The position numbers and the translations under genes are program-made. The notes under the pieces are model-generated. The model searched no databases. It saw only the letters and a program-made list of their open reading frames with translations, and was not told the DNA's origin. 64,000 nt of DNA from Marisa cornuarietis (lineage: Eukaryota > Mollusca > Gastropoda > Architaenioglossa > Ampullariidae): assembly GCA_004794655.1 (NCBI GenBank), contig SMMW01000001.1:14475501-14539500 (forward strand), written 5' to 3'. Positions 38,801 to 52,100 of this stretch are shown here, one piece after another (positions within the stretch are counted from its first letter, which is position 1; the number at the start of each line of letters is the position of its first letter).

Positions 38801-41800
38801 TCTGTATTGTGTAAGCGCCGTGTTTCCTGCTTCGCACGTTGGACAAGTTTGTGTCGTGTAAACTTTGTGGTTACTGATTCACGCTTTGGACAAGTCTGTA
38901 TTGTATAAGCTCCGTGCTTTTCGCATTTTGGGACACGTTTCTATCACGGACTTGTATTACTGGACTGCTTGCAGACGATTTTTTTTAATGAAGTCATAGA
39001 ACGAGGCTGGTTACGAAATAGCTTCATGTTTATTCACATTCATTGTTAAGGCTCGCCGAGACTAACAGCGGAGAACTTCGCAAGAGGCTTAGCGATGGTC
39101 TCGGCAGACAGACAGCACTCCACCTATACACGTCCGTGTTTCTATTATATAAACCCCGTGTTTACTATTCCGCAATTAGGACAAGTTTGTATCCTTGTTC
39201 TGGTATCTGGACCCATTTTGCAGCCCTCGTTTCCCCTGCCCACCACTCGACCCCCTGTCCCTGTGATGAATGATGTAGAGACCTCACGCGGTACAGGAGC
39301 GGGTGCTTTACAAACCCTTTAAAGACAGCTGGGGATTGCATTCCTCTAGGTCAAGTCATGTGAGGAGCACTCTGTGGTATTTAGGGAACAGGGAGTTCTC
39401 TTTTCTTTTCTTCCTCTTCCTACCACGGATTTAGGTTCGTTCGTTCGTTCTTCACAGTAAACATATATGGATGAAACACAACATATAATCATATCAGTAG
39501 AGGCGACAACAATTTTTTTTTTTTTTTTTTGGTCATGGACCTGCAGTTTAGAGCTGGCAATGATTGCTCCCCTTGAAGGTGGTTGAACAATCGATTACTT
39601 ACTTGTATATATTCATACACCCGATTTCTTTCTTTCTGTCCTTCTAGATGCAAATGGCTTTACTGTGCTCACCAGCCCTAGGGGCAATTTTAGACCTGCT
39701 GTAGGCGAGTCTTGCTTTTGCTGGAGGCATCCGTGGAACGAGGCAATAATGAACCTAGCGGGCTCGCTACCATTCGACCTGCCAATTTATTGGCAGCTGA
39801 ACCGAAGAGGTTCACATAGAGTGACGCCTTCAAGTCGGGATGGCCAGCCTCTTTCGTGGATGGTCTCGCCCCTTGGGACCTTTCAAAGATCAGCCTTCTC
39901 TCTCCCCCGTTCCCAAATGAGCCTCCTTTTCTCATCTCCCCCGTGTTTCCCACCTGTCTTTCACTCACAGGTAACCCGTGACGCCAGGTGCGAACGTTTC
40001 TTGCCTGTACGCGGCAAGGTTCATACGATCTGTAGATTGTCTAGCTTATTATGTGATTATAATTCCATCAGGTTGAGAGGCTGTTTAAACAGCAAACAAG
40101 TCTGGCCAACTATCATTGCCAGCCGAGTCTTCCTGCACAAAGCGGGGGTTCCTGTTGCCGCTTGAGTAAAGGGTGGAGGGCTAGCAAACCTGGGAAGACG
40201 GAGTGTGTTGTGAGCAGCGGGATAAATAAAGGGGTGCCTGATAAACAACAGGATACTAACGAAGAAATTGTTTTTCCTTCCATCTCTTTCTCTCTCTCAC
40301 TCACCCTCGCATTCTCATTTTATGTTAACAGTTTGTCTTTTCCCCTATTTCTTGCGCAAGCCTAAGAGAAAGTAATAAGGAGGTCCCCGTATTTACATTA
40401 TTATCTGCCTCAAAAAACATCTAGAGAATGGAGATGGGAGAAAATCAGACTATTTAGTGTATTGTGAGTTTGAAGTGTGGATTTCAAATGTGAATGTCTC
40501 TGGCATATGCATTCAGTCTATTTTTTTAGAAGTCAGCATCAACAGCATATTCACTGAAATCAACAAAAATATTAACAATAAAGACAGTGACCTCAACGGT
40601 ATGGAAACTGGCATTAACAGTATAGGCACTGACATCGCTGTTTACGTTTATATTCTGTCAACTGGATTCATGGAATAAGCAACAGAGTTGCAGACCGAGT
40701 TTATCTATGTTCATCTATTTATAACAATCCATCAAATAAACGGGTATTGCGTGGGGTTTTTCAGTTTCCAGTTTTTGTTTGTTTTTGATTATTTTGGTTA
40801 AATTTAAAGGGAGGCTCAGAACGTTGCGATTGTCCCGTGACATACCTTCAGCAGTTTCCGACCGGTTGCTGGCCTGTCCGTTTGCTCATTTTCGGGGTAG
40901 AAGCCCTATGTCTGACGATGTGTAACCCTTGCGCCAAGGCGATCGGTCGTTGTTGTGGCTGAGTGCGCCCACCCGTCCTGGCGGCCACTTTCGTCGAGTA
41001 AGTTAGTCCTCTGGGATCAGGTAACACCTGATTACCCGCTGTCTTTATTTGATTTTGCCACAGCGCACCTGAAAATTCTTGGGCAAACTTTCAGCTTGCG
41101 GCTGGCGCGACTGGCATTAGGAATCCGATAGCAATGAGCACATAATCACTCCACCTTGGCGCTCTGACTGTCTCTCAAGCCACTCCGCTGAATTTACATT
41201 TCTTCCTTAAACTGACATGGAATATGTTTAAAGAACGGGTTGTTTTGAGTATTTTTTGACCGTGTGCATTAAAAAAAAATTCAAAGTGTGCGAAGTTCTC
41301 AAATCGCAAGGGTTACAAAGTACTGGCAATTAATTTGTTTTCCTACATTTGTTTGGTCTTGTGTGGAAGAAACTTCTCTAAAGACGTGTTTGGTTACATA
41401 GTAGAAAAACATTTTGTGATTATTTTCTAAAAATATCATAGTCGGAAAATGTATGTATCTGGTGGCAGGTGTAAGTACTTATGTGTGGCCAAAATTCAGG
41501 TATAAAGGTCTATTGTTAATGCGAACAGAACGTGTCCATTATACTGCTAGTGTCTGAATGGTGTCATCTGTTACAATCTATACTGATTGATTATTCGGGG
41601 CTGTCAGAGTGCAGCTGTCATATAACTTGGCTACACTGGTTGGTTTTAAGAAAATATTCTAAAAAAAGGTGTTTTCCTAACTGGCAAGCGATGCAAGTGT
41701 AGATGTTGTTCGTTTCTTTCCGCTGTTTTGGCAGTTAGCTGCAATGCAGTTCCAACTCTGCGTAATTCCAACTCTGTGTAATTCCAAGTCGACGTGATTC

Positions 41801-44800
41801 CAACTCTGCGTAACAAATGGCGTGGTGACTTTACGTTCCGCGCTCTTTTTAATGTGGGGGAAATCACCCTATTTCCTGACAATGTTTCTGCCCTTAATTT
41901 GTTTAAAGAATGTTTTTGAGGGGGCTGGGGTGTGCAAAGATATTAATTTTTGTTTTGTTTTGTATTTTGAAAGTGTGATGACAGTATCACTGGTGACAAG
42001 ACAGACGAGAGGTGGCACGCTTGCTTTTCCTGACATCTCGTCGTTGTGTCAGAAAAACGTTTGTGTAAGAAAGAGAAGAAAACGTTTGTGTAAGTGTAAG
42101 AAAGAGAAGAAACAGTTTTTCGAGGTGGCCTCAACTGAATGTGAAGATAATAAAGCTTCACGATGGCCACAAAGCGAAGTCAGCTCCTAACTAGTGAAGC
42201 AGAGGGAGGGGTGCCTTTCTAACAGCTGACTGGATCAGATGAAAAGAACAGCAGTTTTTTAAATAGGTATCGCATATATTTGGGCAGTGCCACAAGCAGC
42301 GCTTGCTGGAAGGAATGAGCAGCGCCTAGCTTAACAAAAGTTAACAAAAAGGTTTAGCTCATTGACATTGTCAGATTGCTAGATATGAGAGTACTTTTAT
42401 GTACGTGGTAGCGAAGGACATTATTTAAGTCCAGTTTGTGGTTACGCTAAGCAGAATATTCCTGAAACAATTTACTTGTTGGACATGTAGTAATTTTTCT
42501 TGTCATCTCGATGCGAACCCACCAGAACAGCCAGGAAAAAGAGGAACAAATCATGGAGTAGGACAGGAAGCAAGGAAGGAGAAGTAAGTGTCATATGTAC
42601 GACATACAGTTGATTTTTCCTGCACATGCATGGCTGGCTTGGCATCCCACCACGGACAATGTTTCACATTGTGTAACAGGCTCCAGCGCTTGCGTCGATG
42701 GCTCGGATGATTTCTAGAAGATCTCGACAGTTTCGGCAAACTTATGGCATGCTGAATTTTGTCTTGAGATTGTGGAATTACAAGAAGAGTAAAAAGAAAT
42801 AGATAATGAACATTTAACGGGGGATTTGCAGAGTGTTGGGGAAAATCTCAGTGCTGTCAGTTCAATGTGCTAAGAAGCTCATGCTTCAGCAAAGTTCGGT
42901 GAAGATTTCGGCGGAGGGTGGAAGTCAGAGAAATGAGAAAGAAGGCGTGTGTGATAAAGTATCTGCTACAAGTTCCAAGCTGTGTACACTTTATGTAGAG
43001 GTTAAATTGTGTTTGCGTTTTCTTGAATACTTGAAAGTTCCTAAAGGGACTGCGAGCGTGTGCGAGATAGTTTTGAGATGGTATACATTTATGTTCTACA
43101 TTTTATACACTTTTTTTGCATGTGCTGTTCAGTTTTATACTGTAAAATGAGCAGGGTAAACGAGCTTTAGCCAGAAAAAACATCAGCATGTCCGCCAAAG
43201 ACAGGCTGATATATTTGTAATGGAAAAGAGAGTTTTTGAAAATAAAAATAAAAGAAATTCTTTGATTAGAATCATTCGCGTAACCTGCTACACACAGCAA
43301 CGAAAACAAAACTAATTTCTGAGCTCATTGGGTAACACTTTTTTTTCTATACCTCTGGGGGAGAACAGAAAAATACTTGACAGTTTCGAACACGGACTAG
43401 CCGACGTCGTAGGATGGGTTTTGATTTATGAAGAGGGTAAAGGTCACCAACGCCACTCTGTGATGCTTTCTCGTGGTGCTGGGCGTCCCTCCCGACTACT
43501 TCAGCCACATATAAATATGGCTGCACACCCTTCCAGACAGACTTTACTGTTTAGTTGAAAGCTGAGAACTGGAGGTCACTCGGAATTTAAAATATTTAAA
43601 AAAAATTAAGTTTTTCATAACAACAATCGATTTACAAATTACGGATTTGCACAGTCGTCTGTAACATTCATTCCACGTATTTTATCTTTGAGCCAAAACA
43701 GGCGGCCGGGCTGGAAATTAATCGACATGGGTGTCACTCGGTGTTTAGCACCTGGAAGTGAAACGTAGTGTGTTCTCAGGTCATCCTGGCGAGAACCTGT
43801 TTGATTAGACTCTACCCTTCTTCGTGGAGCGATTCTTTTAAACATTGCTCAGGCTGGTGGACTGAACTTTAGACTCGCCATAACGCCTTTCCAGGTGACA
43901 TAACGCGAAACTGTCTGGTGATCCTTGTGACCTTTGCACTTGAGCTACGTCACCACCATGATGGATGTGTGTCGTCCTTGTGTTTGAGGACTTACGAAAT
44001 GTTAATAGTCTAAACTATTGTGAAGTGTAAATAGTAACATTCAGTGGCGTAGGAAGATGCTCGGCTTTAGGGGAGAAGGGAGCAAACCATGCTGACAGTC
44101 AACGACGTTCACATTCTTGCCTCCTCAGTATTTTTTTTTTTTTTTTTTTTGAGGGAGCGGCTGCCCCCTGGACCACCCACCTCGGTTCCTACGCTACTGA
44201 CACTAGTATAAAATGTAAACGGTAAAAATAGTGTAACATGGAAATGGTGACACTAGTGTAAAATGTAATGATGAACAGATGGTAAAAAATAGTGTTAAAT
44301 GTAATGGTGAAAATGGTGTAACATGTCAATGGTAAAACAGTGTAAATGTAATGGTAACAAGAGTATAAATGTAATGGTACAAATATTTTAAAATTTAGTG
44401 AAAATATGGTAAACATAGTGTTAAATGTAATGATGAAAATATGGTAAAATAGTTTAAAATGTAATGATGAAAATAGCGTAACGTGTAAACGGTAACATTA
44501 GTGTAAATGTAATGGTAACAAGAATATAAAATGTAAATGGAAATACCCTAACTAATATTTAAAAAGAAACGATAAACGTATACTGTCTAATTTGGTTCCT
44601 TAAAAATTTGCTTTAAACATTTCTGAAAATGTTATCTTTTGACTCTTAGACAATGTCTTATCTTTTTCGATAATGAGTGGAAAGGCTGTCAGTTAGGTTG
44701 CTAATAATCTCAGGTGGTTTGCCAAGTCCTGTATCACTTGTGTCTGATATCCTGCTCCGTCGTCCTCAGAAACCTCTCCCGCAGTTTACTTTCCTTCCGG

Positions 44801-47800
44801 TGCGAAAAACCTCAAGTCTCCTTTAATCTTTTGACATGTTTGCCAGCACGAGACACCTAGGTACGAGCTGCCTGGCTATCGTCAAAAATGGGCACCACGA
44901 CTACCACGCTGACGACGAACGTCGTTATGTCATTGCTGACCTCAAGTTGCAGCAGCTCTGTGATGCAGTGTGTGCACATGTGATGCAGTGTATTACATGT
45001 GATGCAGTGTATGCACATTGCCTATGTAGCCTGTGAACATGGGCTCTATACAGTTACTGTCTTCCAACTTCTAAGTGGGGCGAGTAGTTCAGAGGTCATC
45101 GTTCAGTGTTTAAGTTTCTTGCAAGGGTGCAAGAAGCCGGTGGACATAATTATGGGATCACAGAGAACGGTAATAAGCGAGAGTGTCGTCTACGAGGTGA
45201 TCAGTTTGATTACAGAGGCATCAGGGAGTAAGGCAACGAGGTTAGAGCTCCGTGCACGCTAACAACCCATGCCAGGTGTTGGAAGTCGATGGAATATGGC
45301 GCGTGTCTACCATCTCCTCGACAGTCTACTGATTACTCTCATCACTACTACTTTTATTTATTACTTCTATTAATTACTTTTGGGGCCAAGTCGAACGGAA
45401 ACGAATTTTTAAAATAAAGACTATGCCCTCCAGAAGGTACACTTTAGATAAAAATTTAGATAACGTCAGTTTGTTTCCAAGAACTTACCGGAAGAGACTT
45501 GAGACATGTTCACGCAGCCGACTGTCTTCATGTTTAACTGTTTACGGTCCGCTGCCTACTGTGTCACAAAGTTGCCGCACAGAAGCAAACTGCGGTGTCG
45601 TGCACGTCAAACCCTCTGCCGGGTGTGATGGATGGGGCGCGGCAGGTGCTCGCAGCCACCCGTTTGGAGAACATCGTCGAGAGATCGCGCGGTCTGTGCG
45701 AGAAGCGACTGTTTCAGTGCTGCGCCATTGGGTCTGAGGTATCTACCCCACTGCCGCCAGGGAAAGTGGGGAGGGATTCCATCTGGACCGTTGGGCTCGG
45801 CGCGAGTCGATGAATTACGCGGGTACTTGATGTTCGTGACAGTGACAAATCAGCCAGCTTACCTCAACGTTCGCATCTCCTTTCTCGTCGTGAAAGTAAT
45901 AACATATTTCAGTATGATATAGGGACAGGGGTTGATCTTAGGGACAGGAGTTGATCTTGCAATTCCCACGTTCATGAACAGAAAAGCCGAAGAAACGTTT
46001 GAGAATCCACAGGCGCTATAACCAGTGGCAAGTTACCTCATGTTTGCCAGTTGCCATTACGGGGGAAAAACCCACAGTCTTGAGTTTCCGGACGCTAGCT
46101 CTGCACCACGGGGTCGCTGACTTCTGACTGCACAAGAATAACCGTTGACTGGTTTTGCCACCACCTTCCCATCCCAAAATAGGATGTAAACAAATTTTTG
46201 CGTAAACTAAGGCCATTGTCTGTACGGTTTTCCTAGAAATATTTTCTAAAAATACTTTTTGAGTCATCTCTGATTTCCTATCTGGAAGCTCTTGTCCACT
46301 TCTTTGATTGATTTGGTATGAGACTTCACGCCCACTTCTTCCCGTGACTTATAATTAGCGTTTCATGCCCAGTTGTTTTCGTCATTTGATATCAGAGCAG
46401 CATGCCCTCTTCCATCTGAGTTTTTTCTCACCCATCAGAGATGTGATACAGCGGTACGTTGAACGAACCGCAGAAAAAAATTGAGTGACATTTTAATATT
46501 GATGATAATATTTTATTGACAAAGATTAGTGGCCTAGAGCAAGAGAGAGAGAGAGAGAGTGTGTGTATGTGTGTGTGTGTGAAGCACGTGAGATGGTCCA
46601 TGACAAAAAAAAGTTGGAAGCAAGACACTAATGTCCTTGCTGGGATCCAATCTCCTGCTCAGGAAAAACTTACGACTGAAAGGTTAGGAGTTAGGAGCAT
46701 GGCACAAGAGGGTGGTTCTGCGTATACGACGGGAGGTTGCAAGCGGCTTGCCTATTAGCCACTGATTGGTCTTTGGGTGAAAAAAACGCACTCGGCGGGG
46801 AGCGAGTCAATTAACTGTGCGACGAAGCTCTCTCCCCTCCCTCCCACACCCCGAGTCTTTTTGCAGCCAGCGTAAAGTTTGCGGCAGTTTACATTCCATG
46901 CGTTTGTCTCTTGGTCGGCTAAGCTGGCCGAGTCTGGAAGCCCCTCAAAGCCCTGGGGCCGTAGTTATGAAGTGAGGGTAAGTCGTTTCCCCAGGGTAAC
47001 ATGGAGAATTCAAGGAAAAGCGTTTTGTTTTCGTAGTTACAAGGCTGTCGCTAGGTTCAGACCCCGCGGATACACCTGCATGTTTCTTTACCTAAGAGCA
47101 TCTTTATTGTTGCTTTATAAATACGACTTTAGGGGTAAAACATCATCTGCGGGGACTAGATACCGGTTTATAACAAGAAACAACTCAAACAAGACGCTTG
47201 TCCTGTCGTTCCCCATGTTGCCCCAGGGCAACGCCTTACCCTCGCATCACAACTACAGCCCCTGGTTGTTTCTCGCATCCTTCCTCAGCTCTCTCTCTCT
47301 CTCTCTCCCCCTCCCCCTCTTTTGCTGTCTGTCCACTGCTCCGTCCGATGTAATCTATGCGTCTGTGCGCGCTGACACATAGACCTGCATGGTCACGAAA
47401 CGCACGCAAGGGCGCGCGCTCTCTCTCTCTTACACACACACACACCTCACTTACAGAGAGTCTTGAAATAATTTACATGTGATGACGAAGTTGCACATCG
47501 TTTAGTCTCGGCAATAAAGAGAGACGGAACATGATATGACATTATATGGCAGTATGTTAATGTAGCTAGCATACACCTCACGGGCTTACAGACAAGCCAA
47601 CACTTCTGAAGCGACTGCAGTAAGGAAAGAAAACGAGCAGGCTTCCTCTCGGTCCCATAATCTGACCTTTTCATTGCCGGCAGTCCATGTCACTTAGGTG
47701 AAGCCCACCCTCCGGTGGCAGATAACGTAGTGGTATCCTCTAATCAGAGAGACTGGAATGTTACCCGGGTAGCGATCAGCTCTCGAAGTACCCTTTTGCC

Positions 47801-49072
47801 TTTTGCGGAATCCTGGGAACTTTCGGCGCGACGTCAGGAGACGAGGCTGTAATCTTTGTTGAAAGATAGACGAGGGGAAAAGTCAGTAGTGTACAGATAG
47901 GCACAGTGAGAGATAAGGATTTTAATCGTTTGATGTCATAATACGTCGACAGGATATTTTTTTGTTGTTGTTTTGTCAGATGGTTAATCTTCTGGGTGCG
48001 TTGGGGTACATTGGGGCTTGGTGTAGTTCTCCCTTCCGCCGCACCTGCTTCAAAAAAAAAAAATCAAAAAAAAAAAAATCCACGTATCCTCTTCACTACT
48101 GTGATATCTGTGCACAGCACAACTATTTGACTTTATCGAGAGGAATCTGATGTACGTGAGTGTAGCTTACCCTCTCTCTCAGACAAGAGACCGCTGGGTG
48201 GGTCTTGATGAATGAAGTTACAGAGGGTGTACTTTGTAACTGCCAAGCGCCAGGGGCAGACAAAAGAAGGGTTTCATGGGATTAACCAGAACATTAAAAG
48301 AAGAAAAAAATGGTTGATCTCGAAACACGGATGATACAAGATCGGATGATTTACGAAGGTTGTTATGCCCTGCGTTCTTGAGAAGCAAACTGTTGCTTAG
48401 GCTTGAGACGTAAGAATGTTCCGCAGTTTCGTCGGATTTCACTATTTTAATTATTTCTTTGGGGAAGAATAATCGATTTTTTCCTCCTTTCAACAAAGCT
48501 TTCTTCTGCTTAAGAAATTTCCCAGGCTGTCAGAGTAGCAGTACATTAATGTTAACGCGATTGTTTTAGTTTGGTGTCATCGCAAAGACTGGTTAGCTCA
48601 GACTTCAGGGAGGGTTACATCTCACACAGACGCACTGACAGACACACGCATATTTCATTTGGGTTTTTTAATGCCAGTAGTGATTACATTGAATTTGTTA
48701 ATACGCATGCCTAGTTTATATTAATTATATTAATTATTATTTTATTTAGGATTACGTCATATCACTGACAGTAGAGGAATGGAGCTCGTGTTAGTGGTTT
48801 GGAACAAGGGAGACAAAAAGATGGGACATACAATATCTAGGGCAGCGAGACAGATGAACTCCGTGTACGGCTAATGATACACAAAATGAGTGGTTGTTGC
48901 ACAGTTGTGAATTAAATACAGCGAGCAATGTCATACTCCCAAGTAAGACACAGCATCGCTGATATAGACCCCAGTAGCATACCACCAAGACAACCATGCG
49001 TGACCGGCTGTGACATGGGCAGCTCATGGAATCAAGTCCCGGAATCTGTCCTATGTAACCTCGTTATTCTCT

Positions 49073-49132
<60 letters not shown>

Positions 49133-52100
49133 AGTGTGTGTGTGTGTGGAGCAGGGTCCTTTGTCACTGTACGAGGACGCGATCATCATGCCATTTATGG
49201 CTGGAATAATCTCAGTCTCTGCTGTCTATGGCTGGAATAATCTCAGTCTCTGCTGTCTATGGCTGGAATAATGTCGGTACTTGCTGTCTATGGCTGGAAT
49301 AATCTCAGTCTCTGCTGTCTATGGCTGGAATAATCTCAGTCTCTGCTGTCTATGGCTGGAATAATCTCAGTCTCTGCTGTCTATGGCTGGAATAATGTCA
49401 GTATCTGGTGTCTGTGGCTGGAATAATGTCGGTAATTGCTGTCTATGCCTGGAATAATGTCAGTGTCTGCTGTCTATGACTGGAATAATGTCGGTACTTG
49501 CTATGACTGGAATAATGTCAGTATCTGCTGTCTATGACTGGAATAATGTCAGTATCTGCTGTCTATGGCTGGAATAATGTCAGTATCACTGTCTATGGCT
49601 GGAATAATGTCAGTATGTTGTGTCTATGGCTGGAATAATGTCAGTATCTGTTGTCTATGGCTGAAATAATGTCAGTGTCTGCTGTCTATGGCTGGAATAA
49701 TGTCGGTACTTGCTGTCTATGAGTGGAATAATGTCAGTATCTGCTGTCTATGGCTGGAATAATGTCAGTATCTGATGTCTATGGCCCCATCCTGTGGAGT
49801 CAGACTTTACAAAGAAAGCTTCAGAACGTCTGATCTGCTCATCTGTACGCTGCTTGCAGCGCCCTCTGTTCCACAAACTAGTTCCGTGGTCGGCAGCGGG
49901 TACCTCTGGATCTGTTCCGAAGCTGAGAGGTGTACGTGCGGATCACGCTCTTCCTTCCTCCCTCCATCTCTGTCCCTCTTTTGTGTTTAGTTTCCTTGGG
50001 GAAGAACACCAGTCACAGCAGCTGAGGTTCAGAGAAAGTTTCTCCCTCAGAGAATGTATCTATGTCTGCCAGACACCCATTTTTGCAGTAATTCCCTTAG
50101 CGATAGTACTTTAATGGAGACAGATGGCGAAAAACCATGTGAAAGGGAAACAACTTGGACGCATTGTTATTCCTCTTCCTCCATGCGTAAGATGCAGATA
50201 AATCGGGAATAAATTGCACTGCAGTCCACTACAATTCGCATTCTTGTTCATTCACATCACGAGCATAAGTTTCCAAGAACTCTGAATGGGGCATGACACG
50301 TATGAACACACATACACACACGCACGCACACACACACACGCACGCACGCACGTGTGCACGCATGTTACGTATTTAATCTGTTGCAAGCCTGAAATCTAGC
50401 TGCCTTGATGGCAACGATGGAATCATTACAGCCTCGACCTTGTCAAACAGAGAACCATGTATCAGGTTAATGGTTTCAGTCATGTCGCAAAAGAAGCTAA
50501 CGAAGTTAATCCAGGCCACATCTGTTTAGGGTTGGGTTTCCCTCCCTTGAAACAAACCCGGTCATTTGATTAGGCCTCATTTAATTGTTTTTCTGTCTTT
50601 CTTTCCTGCAAAACAATCAGAACTCTGTGTTCGCAAAAGGCTTTCGTCCGGTTCTATCCAACACCGGCAACATATTTTGAGAACTTGGTCATTTTGTTTC
50701 CTAACGATTAATAATCATCGTAGTTAGTGGTTGTATCGGTCCTCAGGTTTGTGTAATCTCATACTTCCGTATACACTTACGGATGCAAGTAGCGTCAATG
50801 AGGATACAATCTATAAATGTTGCGATCTGAATAGTTTGTTTACTTGTTTTAAATCATTGGTGGCATTAGATTGCCCAAGTACCGACAACATGTAAAAAAA
50901 AAATGCAACCAGATCAGGCACTAACTTCAAGGTGATATTAATTATTCTGCTGCTCAGTTTTTAGTTTATTGTCAGAGACTAGAAACTAGGGTGAGAGCTC
51001 TACAGTAATACAATACAACTTTATTTATCCACAAGTGCAGTGTGTGTGTACATTTTCTCTGTACTCTGCATACTCATTCTTCTTTCTTCATTTTGCAAAC
51101 AAAAAGTCTTCCTCTTCTATTTGTCCTTCTCCCTCTCTGCTTCCTGTCTTCCTGAATAATGTGGTGGAGTGCCTTCCTGTACTGACCCTTAACCTCTTGT
51201 CTTGTCGCAGGGGTTGATGAACGAGCGGACGTGGAGCTCAAACGGCCCAAGAAAGAAGAGGTGAAGGAAGGTGTCGATGTGATCCTCAAGTGTCTGATCA
51301 GGGGCAACCCGGAGCCCAAGATTCTGTGGTATCACAACAAGTTCAGGTGAGTGACCGTGAGTCGTCGGCCTTTGTTGAGACACTGCTCAAAACGAAGGAC
51401 CAATTCTGCTCAGGGCCAGGTCTGTCAAAAGTTGATATTGTCCGGGGCAGGAAGAAAAAAATGAGTTGTAGCCTGGAGGAATGTGATCGCAGAATGTGTC
51501 AGCGTTTTCGCGAAACCCTCATCCATCACTCGTTTGGTTCTACACCAATCTCAATCCCTCTCTCTCTCTCTCTCTTGAACCAGCCGTTCACCTCATACAT
51601 GCGTTTTGGTGTTTTGGTCTTATTACCCGCCACCCCTTTTCTTCACCTCGATCTTTTCCGTTAAGAAAAAATAGTTGGTGTAAGTAGTGATTGTACAGCA
51701 GTCCACGTTTATTATTTGTACAGTACCATCATTGTTAGTTGATTGATTGATTGATTGATTGATTGCTTGCTTCATTAGAGTGCTCTTGAAAACAATCGAA
51801 GAATGTTGAAATCTCAAACACATAAAATGGCTGTAAAATGACTTCTGCTACTTTTGGTTAGGGTTTGGGTATCCACATTACCTCGTGACCTGCATGGTGG
51901 TTGGCATGTTCCTATGGTTACGCTGGGTTACGGGCAGTCATCTAGATGTCTGAGTAGTAAAACCACAGGTAGTAAAAGATGTCGTCTCTCCATACCGTGC
52001 CTTGCAATATGGACGAAAGATGTTCTACCATCGGTTTAATTGGTTTGTTAGAGATTAGCCTAAGGTCGACAAATTACAAAGGTCATGGGGAAGCTCACTT

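Larger units (their letters stand above)
30805..51210 (+). other. intron 2 of the PTK7-like gene (about 20.4 kb)
   Basis: Starts GTAAGT and ends CTTGTCGCAG. A CTGAC branch-point-like motif lies at 51182-51186. It holds MITE copies at 32087 and 46955, an inverted-repeat element at 44041, tRNA-like SINE pieces and several minisatellites. Open frames of up to about 165 codons inside (for example near 39665 and 46879) show no domain and are treated as chance. No exon of another gene was recognised. Confidence 0.7.

Noticed and set aside
46020..46130. tRNA-like stretch on the - strand
   Set aside because: A plausible A-box but no acceptable B-box. The evidence is too weak to call a SINE.
49010..49271. 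Cys-Val repeat protein followed by repeated CCLWLE
   Set aside because: Translation of the (GT)n run and the 31-bp minisatellite. The 31-bp period does not preserve a reading frame.
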